Source: an uncultured Muribaculaceae bacterium
GTDB lineage: Bacteria; Bacteroidota; Bacteroidia; Bacteroidales; Muribaculaceae
Assembly: GCA_910578095.1 (NCBI GenBank)
Contig: CAJTOZ010000003.1
Span: forward strand, 1-64,000
Length of the DNA stretch: 64,000 nt
Reading direction: 5' to 3'
Part shown: positions 17,456-25,828 of the stretch, piece after piece
How the letters are laid out: every line of letters begins with the position of its first letter
How positions within the stretch are numbered: the first letter of the stretch is position 1
The notes under the pieces: generated by a model
Told to the model about the DNA's origin: nothing
The model's database searches: none
What the model saw: only the letters and a program-made list of their open reading frames with translations
Made by a program: the position numbers and the translations under genes

Positions 17456-20233
17456 TTAGCCTATTACAATATTCACAATCTTTCCGGGCACCACTATCAC
17501 CTTGCGCACAGTCTTGCCTTCGAGCCATCGGGCAGCACTTTCATGGGCAAGAGCGGCAGCCTCCACATCGGCAGCAGCGGCGTCGGCAGGCATCTGCATG
17601 TTGAAACGTGCCTTGCCGTTGAAGCTCACAGCATAGTTGACACTGCTCTCGCGCAGATACTCCTCGTTAGCTTCAGGCCATGCGGCGTCAACGATGCTGT
17701 CGTCGTGGCCCAGAGCTGCATGCCATAGCTCCTCTGCTATATGGGGAGCGAACGGAGCGAGCACCACAAGCAGCTGCTCCAGTACGGCACGCGAATGGCA
17801 CTTCTGCTGCGACAGCTCGTTCACGCATATCATGAATGCTGCCACGGAGGTGTTGAAAGAGAAGTTCTCTATATCGGCACCCACCTTTTTGATGAGTTTG
17901 TGAAGGCTGCGCAGATTGTCGGCCGTGGGTTCGGAATCATCCACGAGCAGCTGGTCGCCCTTGAAGTAGAGTCCCCAGAATTTTTTCAGGAAGCGGTTCA
18001 CGCCGTCTATACCGTTGGTGTCCCAGGGTTTGCTCTGTTCGAGCGGGCCGAGGAACATCTCGTACAGGCGCAGCGTGTCGGCGCCGTAACGTTCCACAAT
18101 ATCATCGGGATTGACCACGTTGAACATGGATTTCGACATCTTTTCAACAGCCCATCCGCACACGTATTTTCCATCGGCGTTAAGCACGAATTCTGCATCA
18201 GCGTAGTCCGGGCGCCATGCGCGGAAGGCATCGGTGTCGAGCACATCGTTGCTCACGATGTTCACATCCACGTGTATGGGAGTGGTGTCGTACTGATCCT
18301 TGAGATCGGCCGACACGAATGTGTTAGTATCCTTTATGCGGTATACAAAGTTGCTGCGGCCCTGTATCATGCCCTGGTTTATGAGCTTGCGGAAGGGTTC
18401 GTCCTCCACCACCTCGCCGAGGTCGAAGAGGAATTTGTTCCAGAAACGGCTGTATATGAGGTGGCCGGTGGCATGTTCTGTTCCGCCTATGTAAAGGTCT
18501 ACATTGCGCCAGTAGGCATTGGCATCCTTGCCCACGAGAGCCTCGCTGTTGTGCGGGTCCATGTAGCGCAGATAGTAGGCCGACGAGCCGGCGAAACCCG
18601 GCATGGTGTTCAGTTCGAGAGGATATCCCTCGGCTGTGTGCCATTCCTTGGCGCGTGCCAGCGGGGGCTCGCCGTCGGCTGTGGGCTTGTAGCTGCTGAT
18701 TTCAGGCAGGAGCAGAGGCAGCTCGCTGTCCGGGAGCAGGCAGGGTATGCCGTCCTTATAATAGACGGGGAAAGGCTCGCCCCAGTAGCGCTGGCGGCTG
18801 AATATGGCGTCGCGCAGACGATAGTTCACCTTCACGCGGCCTATGCCTTTTTCCTCTATGAAGCGCTTCGCGGCTGCGATGGCATCCTTCACCTCCATGC
18901 CGTTGAGGTCGAGTTCGGGACCGGCCGAATTGATCATTTTGCCGCTCTTGGCGTCGAAGCTCTCCTCGCTCACATCGGCACCTTCGATGAGAGGAATCAC
19001 CGGCAGCGAGAAATGGCGTGCGAAAGCGTAGTCGCGGCTGTCGTGGGCCGGAACGGCCATGATGGCTCCGGTGCCGTAGCCGGCCAGCACATAGTCGCTG
19101 ACATAGATGGGCACGCGGGCGCCGCTGAGCGGGTTGATGGCATAGGCGCCGGTGAACTCGCCGCTCACCTTTTTGTCGATCATGCGCTCGCGCTCTGTCT
19201 TGCGCTTGGTAGCTGCCACATAGGCCTTGACAGCCTCGCGGCGGTCGGGCGTGGTGACCATGTCTACATACGCGCTCTCGGGAGCAAGCACCATGAAGGT
19301 GACACCAAACACGGTATCGGCACGTGTGGTGAAGATATCGAGCACCACATCGCTGTCGGCCACTGCAAAGTGCATCTCCGCGCCTTCGCTGCGGCCTATC
19401 CAGTTGCGCTGCGTCTCCTTGAGCGAATCTGTCCAGTCGAGTTTATCAAGACTGTCGAGCAGACGGCCTGCATAGGCGCTCACGCGCAGACACCACTGAT
19501 ACATCATTTTCTGCTCCACGGGATGGCCGCCGCGCAGGCTCACTCCTTCGCTCACCTCGTCGTTGGCAAGCACGGTGCCGAGTGCCGGACACCAGTTCAC
19601 CATGGAATTGCCGAGATATGCTATGCGCCAGTTCATGAGCGCGTCGCTCTTCTGCTTCGCATCCATGGAGGCCCACTCTTCGGCAGTAAATTCAATTTCC
19701 TTGGTACCGGCCGCCGCCAGATCCTTCGTGCCATGTTGCTCAAGATGGGCTATAAGATCAGCGATAGGGCGCGCGACATCGGCCTTGGTATCGTAATAGC
19801 TCTCAAACATGCGCTTGAAAGCCCATTGTGTCCACTTGTAGTATTCCGGATCGCAGGTGCGTATCTCGCGGCTCCAGTCGTAGCAGAAACCTATCTTCTC
19901 AAGTTGCGAGCGGTAGCGGGCTATATTGTCAGTAGTGGTTTTCTCAGGATGCTGTCCCGTCTGTATGGCATACTGCTCGGCAGGCAGGCCATAGGCATCG
20001 TAGCCCATGGGATGAAGCACATTGTAGCCGCGCAGACGCTTGTAGCGCGAATATATGTCGCTTGCTATGTAGCCCAGCGGATGCCCCACATGCAATCCCG
20101 CTCCGGAAGGATAAGGAAACATGTCGAGCACATAGAATTTCGGACGTGAGGCATCGGCCTCCACTTTATATATGTTGTTGTCGCGCCAGTACTGTTGCAG
20201 GCGCGGTTCTATCTCCTGAGGATTATAATTCAT
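17456..20233 (-). CDS. leuS: Leucyl-tRNA synthetase
   Basis: LeuS charges tRNA-Leu. The 925-residue product shows the class I HIGH motif as HVGHPLGY in DMFPYPSGAGLHVGHPLG near 40-58, the CP1 editing domain in the middle (TTRADTVFGVTFMVLAPES and the RDYAFA region), and the KMSKS motif in VEKMSKSMFNVVNPDDIVE near 700. The C-terminal anticodon and tRNA-binding parts are present, ending RKVIVVPGKIVNIVIG. The ATG at 20231-20233 was chosen because MNYNPQEIEPRLQQYW is the usual Bacteroidota start; a longer frame adds nine unlikely residues through the palindrome side of the intergenic space. Confidence 0.97.
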   Translation of the reverse strand: MNYNPQEIEPRLQQYWRDNNIYKVEADASRPKFYVLDMFPYPSGAGLHVGHPLGYIASDIYSRYKRLRGYNVLHPMGYDAYGLPAEQYAIQTGQHPEKTTTDNIARYRSQLEKIGFCYDWSREIRTCDPEYYKWTQWAFKRMFESYYDTKADVARPIADLIAHLEQHGTKDLAAAGTKEIEFTAEEWASMDAKQKSDALMNWRIAYLGNSMVNWCPALGTVLANDEVSEGVSLRGGHPVEQKMMYQWCLRVSAYAGRLLDSLDKLDWTDSLKETQRNWIGRSEGAEMHFAVADSDVVLDIFTTRADTVFGVTFMVLAPESAYVDMVTTPDRREAVKAYVAATKRKTERERMIDKKVSGEFTGAYAINPLSGARVPIYVSDYVLAGYGTGAIMAVPAHDSRDYAFARHFSLPVIPLIEGADVSEESFDAKSGKMINSAGPELDLNGMEVKDAIAAAKRFIEEKGIGRVKVNYRLRDAIFSRQRYWGEPFPVYYKDGIPCLLPDSELPLLLPEISSYKPTADGEPPLARAKEWHTAEGYPLELNTMPGFAGSSAYYLRYMDPHNSEALVGKDANAYWRNVDLYIGGTEHATGHLIYSRFWNKFLFDLGEVVEDEPFRKLINQGMIQGRSNFVYRIKDTNTFVSADLKDQYDTTPIHVDVNIVSNDVLDTDAFRAWRPDYADAEFVLNADGKYVCGWAVEKMSKSMFNVVNPDDIVERYGADTLRLYEMFLGPLEQSKPWDTNGIDGVNRFLKKFWGLYFKGDQLLVDDSEPTADNLRSLHKLIKKVGADIENFSFNTSVAAFMICVNELSQQKCHSRAVLEQLLVVLAPFAPHIAEELWHAALGHDDSIVDAAWPEANEEYLRESSVNYAVSFNGKARFNMQMPADAAAADVEAAALAHESAARWLEGKTVRKVIVVPGKIVNIVIG

Positions 20234-20252
20234 AATATTTAGATGGTGTTTA

Positions 20253-20272
20253 GGATGCACCGTGGTGCATCC
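20253..20272. repeat. Perfect palindrome between nadA and leuS
   Basis: Nine-base arms GGATGCACC and GGTGCATCC enclose a GT loop, flanked by TAG/CTA. From memory, closely similar palindromes are scattered between genes in many Bacteroidales genomes. It sits in the 56-base gap after nadA and before leuS and could end nadA transcription or process the mRNA. Confidence 0.65.
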
Positions 20273-20289
20273 CTACATTGCTTTTATTT

Positions 20290-21258
20290 TTACGAAAGTG
20301 AGAGCATGCGCTCGATGGGGCGACGGGCACTGTCGGCGATAGCCGGGTCTATATGTATCTCCGGCAGTTCGTAGCGGAGAGTATTGTAAAGCTTCTCCAT
20401 GGTGATGAGTTTCATGAAGGCGCAGTCGTTGCAAGCGCACGTGCTGTCCGACGGAGGAGCCGGTATAAATGTCTTGTCGGGACACAGGCGACGCATCTCG
20501 TGAAGTATTCCGCTCTCTGTGGCCACTATGAATTCCTTGGCATCGCTCTTTCGGGCATAGTCGAGAAGCGCCGCGGTGGAGCCCACGCAGTCGGCCATCA
20601 GTGTGAGCGCGCGTTTGCACTCCGGATGCACCAGCACCTTTGCCTCAGGATGGGCCTCCTTCAGCGCCGCAATCTTCTCGGCGGAGAACAGCTCGTGCAC
20701 ATGGCATGCGCCGTCCCACAGCAGCATGGAGCGTCCGGTGCGGCTGTTTATATAGTTGCCGAGATTGCGGTCCGGGCCGAATATTATCTTTTCATCGGCC
20801 GGCAAGCTGTCTATCACCTTGCGGGCGTTGCCGCTCGTGACCACGATATCGGTGAGCGCCTTCACCCCCACTGAAGTGTTGACGTAGCTCACCACCGTGT
20901 GGCCCGGATGGGCTTTGATGAAAGCCTCGAAAGCGTCCGGCGGACAACTGTCAGCCAGAGAACATCCGGCATTCATGTCGGGGATAAGCACCTTCTTGTC
21001 GGGACACAGCAGCTTGGCCGTCTCGCCCATGAAATGAACACCGCACACCACAATGATTTTCGCGTCCTTGAGCGTGGCGGCATATTGGGCCATGGCCAGG
21101 GAATCGCCCACATGGTCGGCTATATCCTGGATGTCGCCGTTCTGATAGTAATGCGCCAGCACCACTGCATTTTTTTCTTTTTTGAGGCGACGTATTTCAG
21201 CGGCGAGGTCGATGCCTTCCGGCACAGGGGCGTCGACATAGCCTTTATCGACAGTCAT
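20290..21258 (-). CDS. nadA: Quinolinate synthase A
   Basis: NadA condenses iminoaspartate with dihydroxyacetone phosphate to quinolinate, using a 4Fe-4S cluster, in de novo NAD synthesis. The 322-residue product has the family blocks: LKKEKNAVVLAHYYQNGDIQ near 24-43, VGDSLAMAQYA, GVHFMGETAKLLCPDKKVLI, NAGCSLADSCP with conserved cysteines near 118-125, VLVHPECKRAL, TESGILHEMRR and a late CACNDCAFMK cluster region. It depends on NadB for iminoaspartate, and nadB starts at the far end of this window. A -7 box at 21464-21471 would give an unusually long leader of about 200 nt. Confidence 0.96.
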   Translation of the reverse strand: MTVDKGYVDAPVPEGIDLAAEIRRLKKEKNAVVLAHYYQNGDIQDIADHVGDSLAMAQYAATLKDAKIIVVCGVHFMGETAKLLCPDKKVLIPDMNAGCSLADSCPPDAFEAFIKAHPGHTVVSYVNTSVGVKALTDIVVTSGNARKVIDSLPADEKIIFGPDRNLGNYINSRTGRSMLLWDGACHVHELFSAEKIAALKEAHPEAKVLVHPECKRALTLMADCVGSTAALLDYARKSDAKEFIVATESGILHEMRRLCPDKTFIPAPPSDSTCACNDCAFMKLITMEKLYNTLRYELPEIHIDPAIADSARRPIERMLSLS

Positions 21259-21463
21259 TATATTCTTTATTAGATTATATTTTAAAATTAAATTCTTTTA
21301 TAAGTAGTAGTAGTAAGTGTAGATAAGCTCAATAACTTTCCGGCCATTTGCTTGCAAATATGGGTTATTGCACTATAGCCTCAGGTTTTTAAAGTTTATG
21401 AACAGCTTTACTGCATGGCTTATAGAGTATTAAGCACATTATCAACATTCTGTTAATAATGTG

Positions 21464-21471
21464 CAAAGTTA
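21464..21471 (-). promoter_or_regulatory. Possible -7 box for nadA
   Basis: The minus strand reads TAACTTTG, a TAnnTTTG match. Transcription from here would give nadA a leader of about 200 nt. No known riboswitch was recognised in that leader. Confidence 0.35.
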
Positions 21472-21682
21472 ATAATTTTCGCCGAATTTTTTGTTGAAAG
21501 CAGTAGAAAAAGGGATTGATAATGAGCTTTAAACTTTATTATGATGGATGTTGCATGTCCGGTTTATTTTTCCAATAGGGAATATGTGTGGCAATTGCAA
21601 ATTTTGTTATTGATTTTTGCTGAATAGTTTTTCACAGTTTTCAACAGGCTTTTCAACATGTGTTGATAGTGTTATGAAATGG

Positions 21683-21712
21683 AAGAGCCGCACGGAATTC
21701 CGTACGGCTCTT
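21683..21712 (-). terminator. Terminator-like hairpin after the fucose-isomerase-like gene
   Basis: Thirteen-base arms AAGAGCCGCACGG and CCGTACGGCTCTT pair with one mismatch around an AATT loop. It lies 25 bases past the stop of the minus-strand gene at 21738. It would close the long ftsZ-to-isomerase transcript. Confidence 0.6.
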
Positions 21713-21737
21713 TATGTGATGGTGGTGGTGTGGGTGC

Positions 21738-22976
21738 TTATTTCACGCGTGTGCAGCCGGCAGCTGTGAGGAGATCGTTTAGAAGCTCTGCATAGTCGCC
21801 GATAAGCAGCACATGGTGGTTGCCGAGGCTGTGGCGCAGGAAGTATGATGCCGGCTGATTGAAGTGCAGGCGCACCTGCGTGCGGCACATGTTGTGGTGG
21901 TTGAGGTTCTCCTGCAGGTAGGCCGATGTGACGAAGTAGCGGTCCAGATCGTTGCCTCCCACTTTCACTACCGTCACCTTACCCTGGGGCAATGCTCCCT
22001 GGATGGCTACACCGCTGAGCGATTCAAAGTGGTTGCGCAGTATGAAGCTTTGGGTCTGGTCGAGACCTATGGTGCAGTGGGCCATTACCACCTCATTGCT
22101 GTAGGTGTCTATTTTAGAAGGATTGGCCATGAAGGATGCCTTGCCCGTGGCAGCCTGCACGAGCATCATGGTGAAGAGTGTCTGGAGGTCTCCCTCGCAG
22201 CCGGCCATGATGCCTTCGTCGTTGAGCAGCGACAGAGCGAGGCAGCCGGTGGTGGCAGTGCGTTCGAGCAGACGGAAGCATGCGAGAGTGATGGCTGCGA
22301 GATTTTCTTCGGCCACAAGACGCTTTATGGCTACTGCCAGACGCATGGCTTTGGTGATGTCGGCGGCATCAGGTTCCACGCATCCCTTGGCTCGTGAAGA
22401 GAGAGCTGCGCAGGCATCGGCCACTTCATCATCGCTTATATGGTCAAAGTATTCATAGACGCGTTCCAGAGGCAGGTGCACGAGCTCCACTCCCCAGCGT
22501 TCCTTGGCGGCCTCGGGGTCGATGCCTGAGGAAATGAGCCAGTCGGAAGGCGTGCCTATCACACCGATGCGCTTGCCGGCGAGTTTGGCGCGCACGTCGT
22601 GCAGACGGCTGAGCTGCACAAGGCGTTCGGCTATCTGAGCCACTGTGCCGTGCACCACTTCGCTTGCCATTCCGCGAGCACGCAGGAAAGATGCTATCTC
22701 CAGCGATGCTGCCAGAGAGTTGTGGGTGCCGTCGGCAACGAGGAGAGCGGGGTCGGGCAGTGTGCTGAAGGCCTCTTTTACCTGACATTCCACACCTCCG
22801 GTGGCTATGAAAAGAGCCCGGAATGTGTCGTCGGGGAGCGCGGCAGCTTCTTCGGCCGAGAGGATATTTACTTTTTCGAAGTGTTTTTCCAGCTCGGTGA
22901 TGAGAGCTTCGTGGGATGAACGCACCATGCTGCTGTCGTGGAGCACGGAGGTGAATGCGATGAGGTTGAGAATCAT
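21738..22976 (-). CDS. L-fucose isomerase-like protein
   Basis: The 412-residue product is shorter than FucI (about 590) but has the fold features of fucose/arabinose isomerase relatives: a Rossmann-like start (NLIAFTSVLHDSSMVRSSH), KRIGVIGTPSDWLISSGIDP near 153-172, an acidic middle (LNDEGIMAGCEGDLQTLFTM near 265-284, with Glu and Asp placed like metal ligands) and a His-containing end (MAHCTIGLDQTQSFILRNHF). The substrate is unknown; L-fucose or another free sugar is plausible in the gut. It overlaps the tatD start by 4 bases (ATGA), which places a sugar-metabolism gene at the end of a cell-division and RNase P transcript. Confidence 0.75.
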   Translation of the reverse strand: MILNLIAFTSVLHDSSMVRSSHEALITELEKHFEKVNILSAEEAAALPDDTFRALFIATGGVECQVKEAFSTLPDPALLVADGTHNSLAASLEIASFLRARGMASEVVHGTVAQIAERLVQLSRLHDVRAKLAGKRIGVIGTPSDWLISSGIDPEAAKERWGVELVHLPLERVYEYFDHISDDEVADACAALSSRAKGCVEPDAADITKAMRLAVAIKRLVAEENLAAITLACFRLLERTATTGCLALSLLNDEGIMAGCEGDLQTLFTMMLVQAATGKASFMANPSKIDTYSNEVVMAHCTIGLDQTQSFILRNHFESLSGVAIQGALPQGKVTVVKVGGNDLDRYFVTSAYLQENLNHHNMCRTQVRLHFNQPASYFLRHSLGNHHVLLIGDYAELLNDLLTAAGCTRVK

Positions 22977-23548
22977 GGCTGACTGTATGATTGGTTAGTG
23001 ATGTTCGTTTTTATCTGCTCTATTGGCAGTGTGGATGTGTCGGTTTCGAAATGCAGCATGTCCGGGGGGATGCATGCTGCGGTGTCGCTACGGAAATGCT
23101 CCCCGAGCGACAAGTGTATCCCGGCATCAAGCAGCTGGCGCGCGAGCGCCGGCGCACCGCGGAATCCGTGTACAATCCATGTGACGGCCGGAGCCACAGC
23201 GCGATGTACGGCGAGCAATTCGGCCCATCCGCGCACACAGTGTATGATAAGCGGTTTGCCCACCTCCTCGGCGAGAAGGGCGTGGCTGCGGAAAAGCTCT
23301 GTCTGCAGCTGCACGTCCGCACCGCGTAGACGGTCGATGCCGCACTCGCCTATGGCCACTACGCGCGGGTCGGTGGCTCGGGCCACCACCATCGGCCACA
23401 ATGCTTCGGCTTCGCTGCTGCGCCAGGGATGCACGCCGCAGCTGAAATGGAGGTTGTCGCCGGCGGGCATGGCGTCGTCGGGCTCGATACATATCACAGC
23501 ATCGTGTCCGGCGTGAACATTGTGGGTGTGGATATCGGCGAAGTTCAT
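22973..23548 (-). CDS. TatD family metal-dependent hydrolase, compact form
   Basis: The 191-residue product from the ATG at 23546-23548 starts MNFADIHTHNVHAG, with the HxH metal pair of TatD amidohydrolases. It continues with FSCGVHPW, VVAIGECGIDRLRG, LIIHCVRGWAELL, TWIVHGFRG and LHFETDTS, the usual ligand-bearing blocks. At 191 residues it is shorter than typical TatD (about 260), a compact version common in Bacteroidales. Its start overlaps the yidD stop as ATGA, which decided against a longer frame with 40 extra residues. Nuclease or peptidase substrates are not settled for the family. Confidence 0.85.
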   Translation of the reverse strand: MNFADIHTHNVHAGHDAVICIEPDDAMPAGDNLHFSCGVHPWRSSEAEALWPMVVARATDPRVVAIGECGIDRLRGADVQLQTELFRSHALLAEEVGKPLIIHCVRGWAELLAVHRAVAPAVTWIVHGFRGAPALARQLLDAGIHLSLGEHFRSDTAACIPPDMLHFETDTSTLPIEQIKTNITNQSYSQP

Positions 23549-23763
23549 GGCACAGGATCGTAGCCGCTGCCTCCCCATGGGTGGCAGCGCAGGATTCGTC
23601 GTATGGTGAGCCACGAGCCGCGCAAGGCGCCGTGGCGCCGCAACGCTTCGAGAGCATAGGCGCTGCACGTGGGGGTGAACCGGCAGGCCGGGGGAAAGTG
23701 CGGAGATATGGCCGCCCTGTAGAAGAGCACCGGCAGGGAGAGGATGCGGGCGGCAAGTGTCAT
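23545..23763 (-). CDS. yidD: YidD membrane protein insertion efficiency factor
   Basis: The 72-residue product matches YidD: LFYRAAISPHFPPACRFTPT, CSAYALEALRRHG, then RRILRCHPWGGSGYDPVP, including the conserved CRFTPTCSxYA cysteines and the RCHPWxxGGxDPVP end. It aids YidC-dependent membrane insertion at the inner membrane. It overlaps rnpA upstream and tatD downstream by 4 bases each, the standard rnpA-yidD pairing. Length is near the short end of the family but complete. Confidence 0.95.
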   Translation of the reverse strand: MTLAARILSLPVLFYRAAISPHFPPACRFTPTCSAYALEALRRHGALRGSWLTIRRILRCHPWGGSGYDPVP

Positions 23764-24158
23764 TGGTCGGGGGTGTCTGTAGGGTGAACTTTGGAGAGGA
23801 GTTTTGTCATGGCTCGCTCAACGGCGGCGTAAGGTTCCGTGCATGATGCCACATAGACAAAAGCTATATCAGTGCGTGAGCCCGGAGGCAGGGCATATCG
23901 GGCATGGTTCAGCCGGAAGGATTCGCGCACACGCCGCCGCATGAGCACCCGGTCCACAGCATGGCGCAGGCGCCGCTTCGGCACCACTATGACGAATGCC
24001 AGCGGGGCATCACTGCGGCGCTCGCTGCCGTGGCGCCACACGGCGCGCAAGGGGTAGGCCAGGGCGCTGTGACACTCAGGGCTGCGGGCAAACAGCGCCT
24101 CGATCGCCGTGGGCGAACAGAGGCGCTGTTTTTTGTATAGACGGAGCGTGTGGTCCAC
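23760..24158 (-). CDS. rnpA: Ribonuclease P protein component
   Basis: RnpA is the protein subunit of RNase P, which trims tRNA 5' ends. The 132-residue product has the family features: the start LRLYKKQRLCSPTAIEALFA, a central FVIVVPKRRLRHAVDRVLMR RNA-binding block with the RNR-like RRRVRESFRLNH, and DIAFVYVAS near 100. It lies after hemD by 9 bases and before yidD with an ATGA overlap. rpmH, the usual upstream neighbour near many replication origins, is absent here. Confidence 0.95.
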   Translation of the reverse strand: MDHTLRLYKKQRLCSPTAIEALFARSPECHSALAYPLRAVWRHGSERRSDAPLAFVIVVPKRRLRHAVDRVLMRRRVRESFRLNHARYALPPGSRTDIAFVYVASCTEPYAAVERAMTKLLSKVHPTDTPDQ

Positions 24159-24167
24159 GTTCTATTC

Positions 24168-24944
24168 TTATTCGTTGTCGGCGTTGTCGTCAGACGGAGG
24201 CTGCACCTCGGCGAGATAGTTGTCAAGGGCCTGTGTCATCGACGGAGCCTTGGGGTTGGGGGCTGCAATATCGGGCTTCAGTCCGGCCTCTTCGGCGGCT
24301 TTGGTGGTGGAAGCGCCGAAAGTGGCTATCTTGATGTCGCCTTGCTTGAAGTCGGGGAAGTTTTTGAAAAGCGACTGTATGCCCTGAGGGCTGAAGAACA
24401 CCAGCATATCGTAGTCGAAGGGTTCATCAGGGGCAAAGTCGTTGCTTACGGTGCGGTACATCACAGCGGGCGTGAAATTCACTTTGCTGTCGGTGAGAAG
24501 CTTGGAATCGCTGCCGTTGTTGTGAACGTCGCTGACGGCGAAAAGGTATTTTTCGTTCTTATGCTTCACCATAGCCGGTATGATGTCGGCAAGACGGCCG
24601 GTCTTGGAAGCAAATATCTTGCGTTTGCGGTAGATGATGTATTTCTGCAGATAGTTGGCGATGCTTTCCGATGAGCAGAAATACTTCTGTGTGTCGGGGA
24701 TGTTGACACGTGTTTCCTCAGCGAGACGGAAAAAGTTGTCGACCGCAGTCTTTGCCGTAAAGATTATGGCAGTGTAATCTGAAATATTGATTTTCTGCGC
24801 ACGGAAATCTTTTGCCGACAACCCCTCTACCTTTATGAAAGGGCGGAACACGATTTCCACACCATATTTTTCGGCAATTTCGAAATAAGGCGATTTTTCG
24901 GATTCGGGCTTCGGCTGAGAAACTAAAATCTTTTTGATAATCAC
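24168..24944 (-). CDS. hemD: Uroporphyrinogen-III synthase family protein
   Basis: The 258-residue product has the HemD two-lobe layout: ILVSQPKPESEKSPYFEIAE and VEIVFRPFIKVEGLSAKDFR at the start, SDYTAIIFTAKTAVDNFFRL near 60-79, a middle EKYLFAVSDVHNNG and the second lobe DYDMLVFFSPQGIQSLFKNF followed by KIATFGASTTKAAEEAGL. HemD closes hydroxymethylbilane to uroporphyrinogen III. The family is poorly conserved, so confidence is moderate. Many gut Bacteroidales lack a full heme pathway, so its substrate in this organism is uncertain. It stands between DUF4271 and rnpA, an order known in Bacteroidales. Confidence 0.85.
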   Translation of the reverse strand: MIIKKILVSQPKPESEKSPYFEIAEKYGVEIVFRPFIKVEGLSAKDFRAQKINISDYTAIIFTAKTAVDNFFRLAEETRVNIPDTQKYFCSSESIANYLQKYIIYRKRKIFASKTGRLADIIPAMVKHKNEKYLFAVSDVHNNGSDSKLLTDSKVNFTPAVMYRTVSNDFAPDEPFDYDMLVFFSPQGIQSLFKNFPDFKQGDIKIATFGASTTKAAEEAGLKPDIAAPNPKAPSMTQALDNYLAEVQPPSDDNADNE

Positions 24945-24976
24945 TATATTAACGCGTTTTATAGGCTATCTGTGCA

Positions 24977-25828
24977 TCAGCATGCCGACACCAGGGAGGC
25001 GGCGGCGCCGCACACACAGATTGCGGGTACTATTTCAAGGGTGCAAAGGTACAAAATAAAATAGACTAATGAGGGCACTCCGGTGTAAAAAATTCTAAAA
25101 CCCTTGGCAATAAATATCAGTCGGGCGCATATATAGACACAAGCGGCGGCTATCAGCATCGCTGCCGCGGCATCGGGATAGAACACTATTCCGAGGGTGG
25201 GGAGTATCAGCACCACACCGGCCAGGCCTTGCGACGATGTGAAGCCGTCGAGCCACTGACGGGCGCGGGACGCATCAGGAGCGAAAGCATACCCTACCGT
25301 GGCGTAGGCGCAGAGCTGAAACACATAGTAGGCCGCAGCCACGCCCATCATGCGGAGGGTGTCGGCCAGCGCTGCTGCGGCGTCCGGCGATGTTCCGGGC
25401 GACAGTGCCGCATAGAGAAGCACTCCGCCGCAGGCTGCGAATTGCAATGCGAGGAGCATAGCCACGCGCCGCCGTCCCGGACTGCCGTCATCGAAGGCGT
25501 TCTGTCTGCGGCGCACGCTCCAGAGATCCTGGATATTGGAGGTGAGGGCGCGCCCGAAATGGCTGTAGGCCATAAGGCAGGCCACAAACAGCAGAGCAAG
25601 CATCCCGAGCACCACGGAGTGGCCGGCCGGGTGGATAATGCGTGGCGAGGGTTCATGTCCGTGTGTCCATGCCGGTGGGGCCGATGCTTCAGCTATAATG
25701 CTGCGGAACAGCGACATGTCCAGCGGCTCCTGCTCTACAGCCGCCTCGAGGGCGTGGTCGAGACTGGCATCAAAAGGATGCGTCTCGGCAGCGTGGCGCG
25801 GGAGTATGTAGAGGGAGTCGGCGTTCAT
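24977..25828 (-). CDS. DUF4271 family membrane protein
   Basis: The 283-residue product has a soluble start of about 75 residues (PRHAAETHPFDASLDHALEA) and then about seven membrane helices (SVVLGMLALLFVACLMAYSH near 70, LALQFAACGGVLLYAAL, VAAAYYVFQLCAYATVGYAF, VVLILPTLGIVFY and more). The family is restricted to Bacteroidota, and the typical neighbour is the hemD-like gene, as here. The function is unknown. The ATG overlaps the sirtuin stop by 4 bases. A transporter or membrane anchor role for heme-related steps is only a guess from context. Confidence 0.85.
   Translation of the reverse strand: MNADSLYILPRHAAETHPFDASLDHALEAAVEQEPLDMSLFRSIIAEASAPPAWTHGHEPSPRIIHPAGHSVVLGMLALLFVACLMAYSHFGRALTSNIQDLWSVRRRQNAFDDGSPGRRRVAMLLALQFAACGGVLLYAALSPGTSPDAAAALADTLRMMGVAAAYYVFQLCAYATVGYAFAPDASRARQWLDGFTSSQGLAGVVLILPTLGIVFYPDAAAAMLIAAACVYICARLIFIAKGFRIFYTGVPSLVYFILYLCTLEIVPAICVCGAAASLVSAC

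Larger units (their letters stand above)
21259..21737. other. 479 bp AT-rich non-coding region with origin-like motifs
   Basis: No credible ORF or RNA gene is visible. From left to right it has a very AT-rich stretch (21260-21300), then TAGTAGTAGTAA (21305-21316), which fits the DnaA-trio pattern, directly followed by TGTAGATAA (21318-21326, reverse TTATCTACA, one mismatch to the DnaA box TTATCCACA). TTATCAACA (21439-21447) is another one-mismatch box. Between about 21625 and 21670 four weaker box-like words (TTTTTCACA, TTTTCAACA twice, TGTTGATAG) follow each other about every 11 bases. An inverted repeat ATTTGC-TT-GCAAAT lies at 21346-21359. The composition and motif order suggest a replication origin, not proven. 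Confidence 0.4.

Noticed and set aside
17741..20149. Long plus-strand ORF of 802 codons inside leuS
   Set aside because: It is antisense to a clear leucyl-tRNA synthetase and has no domain features; high GC makes such shadow frames common.
21259..21464. Riboswitch in the nadA leader
   Set aside because: No recognisable conserved riboswitch core was found; the long leader depends on one unconfirmed -7 box.
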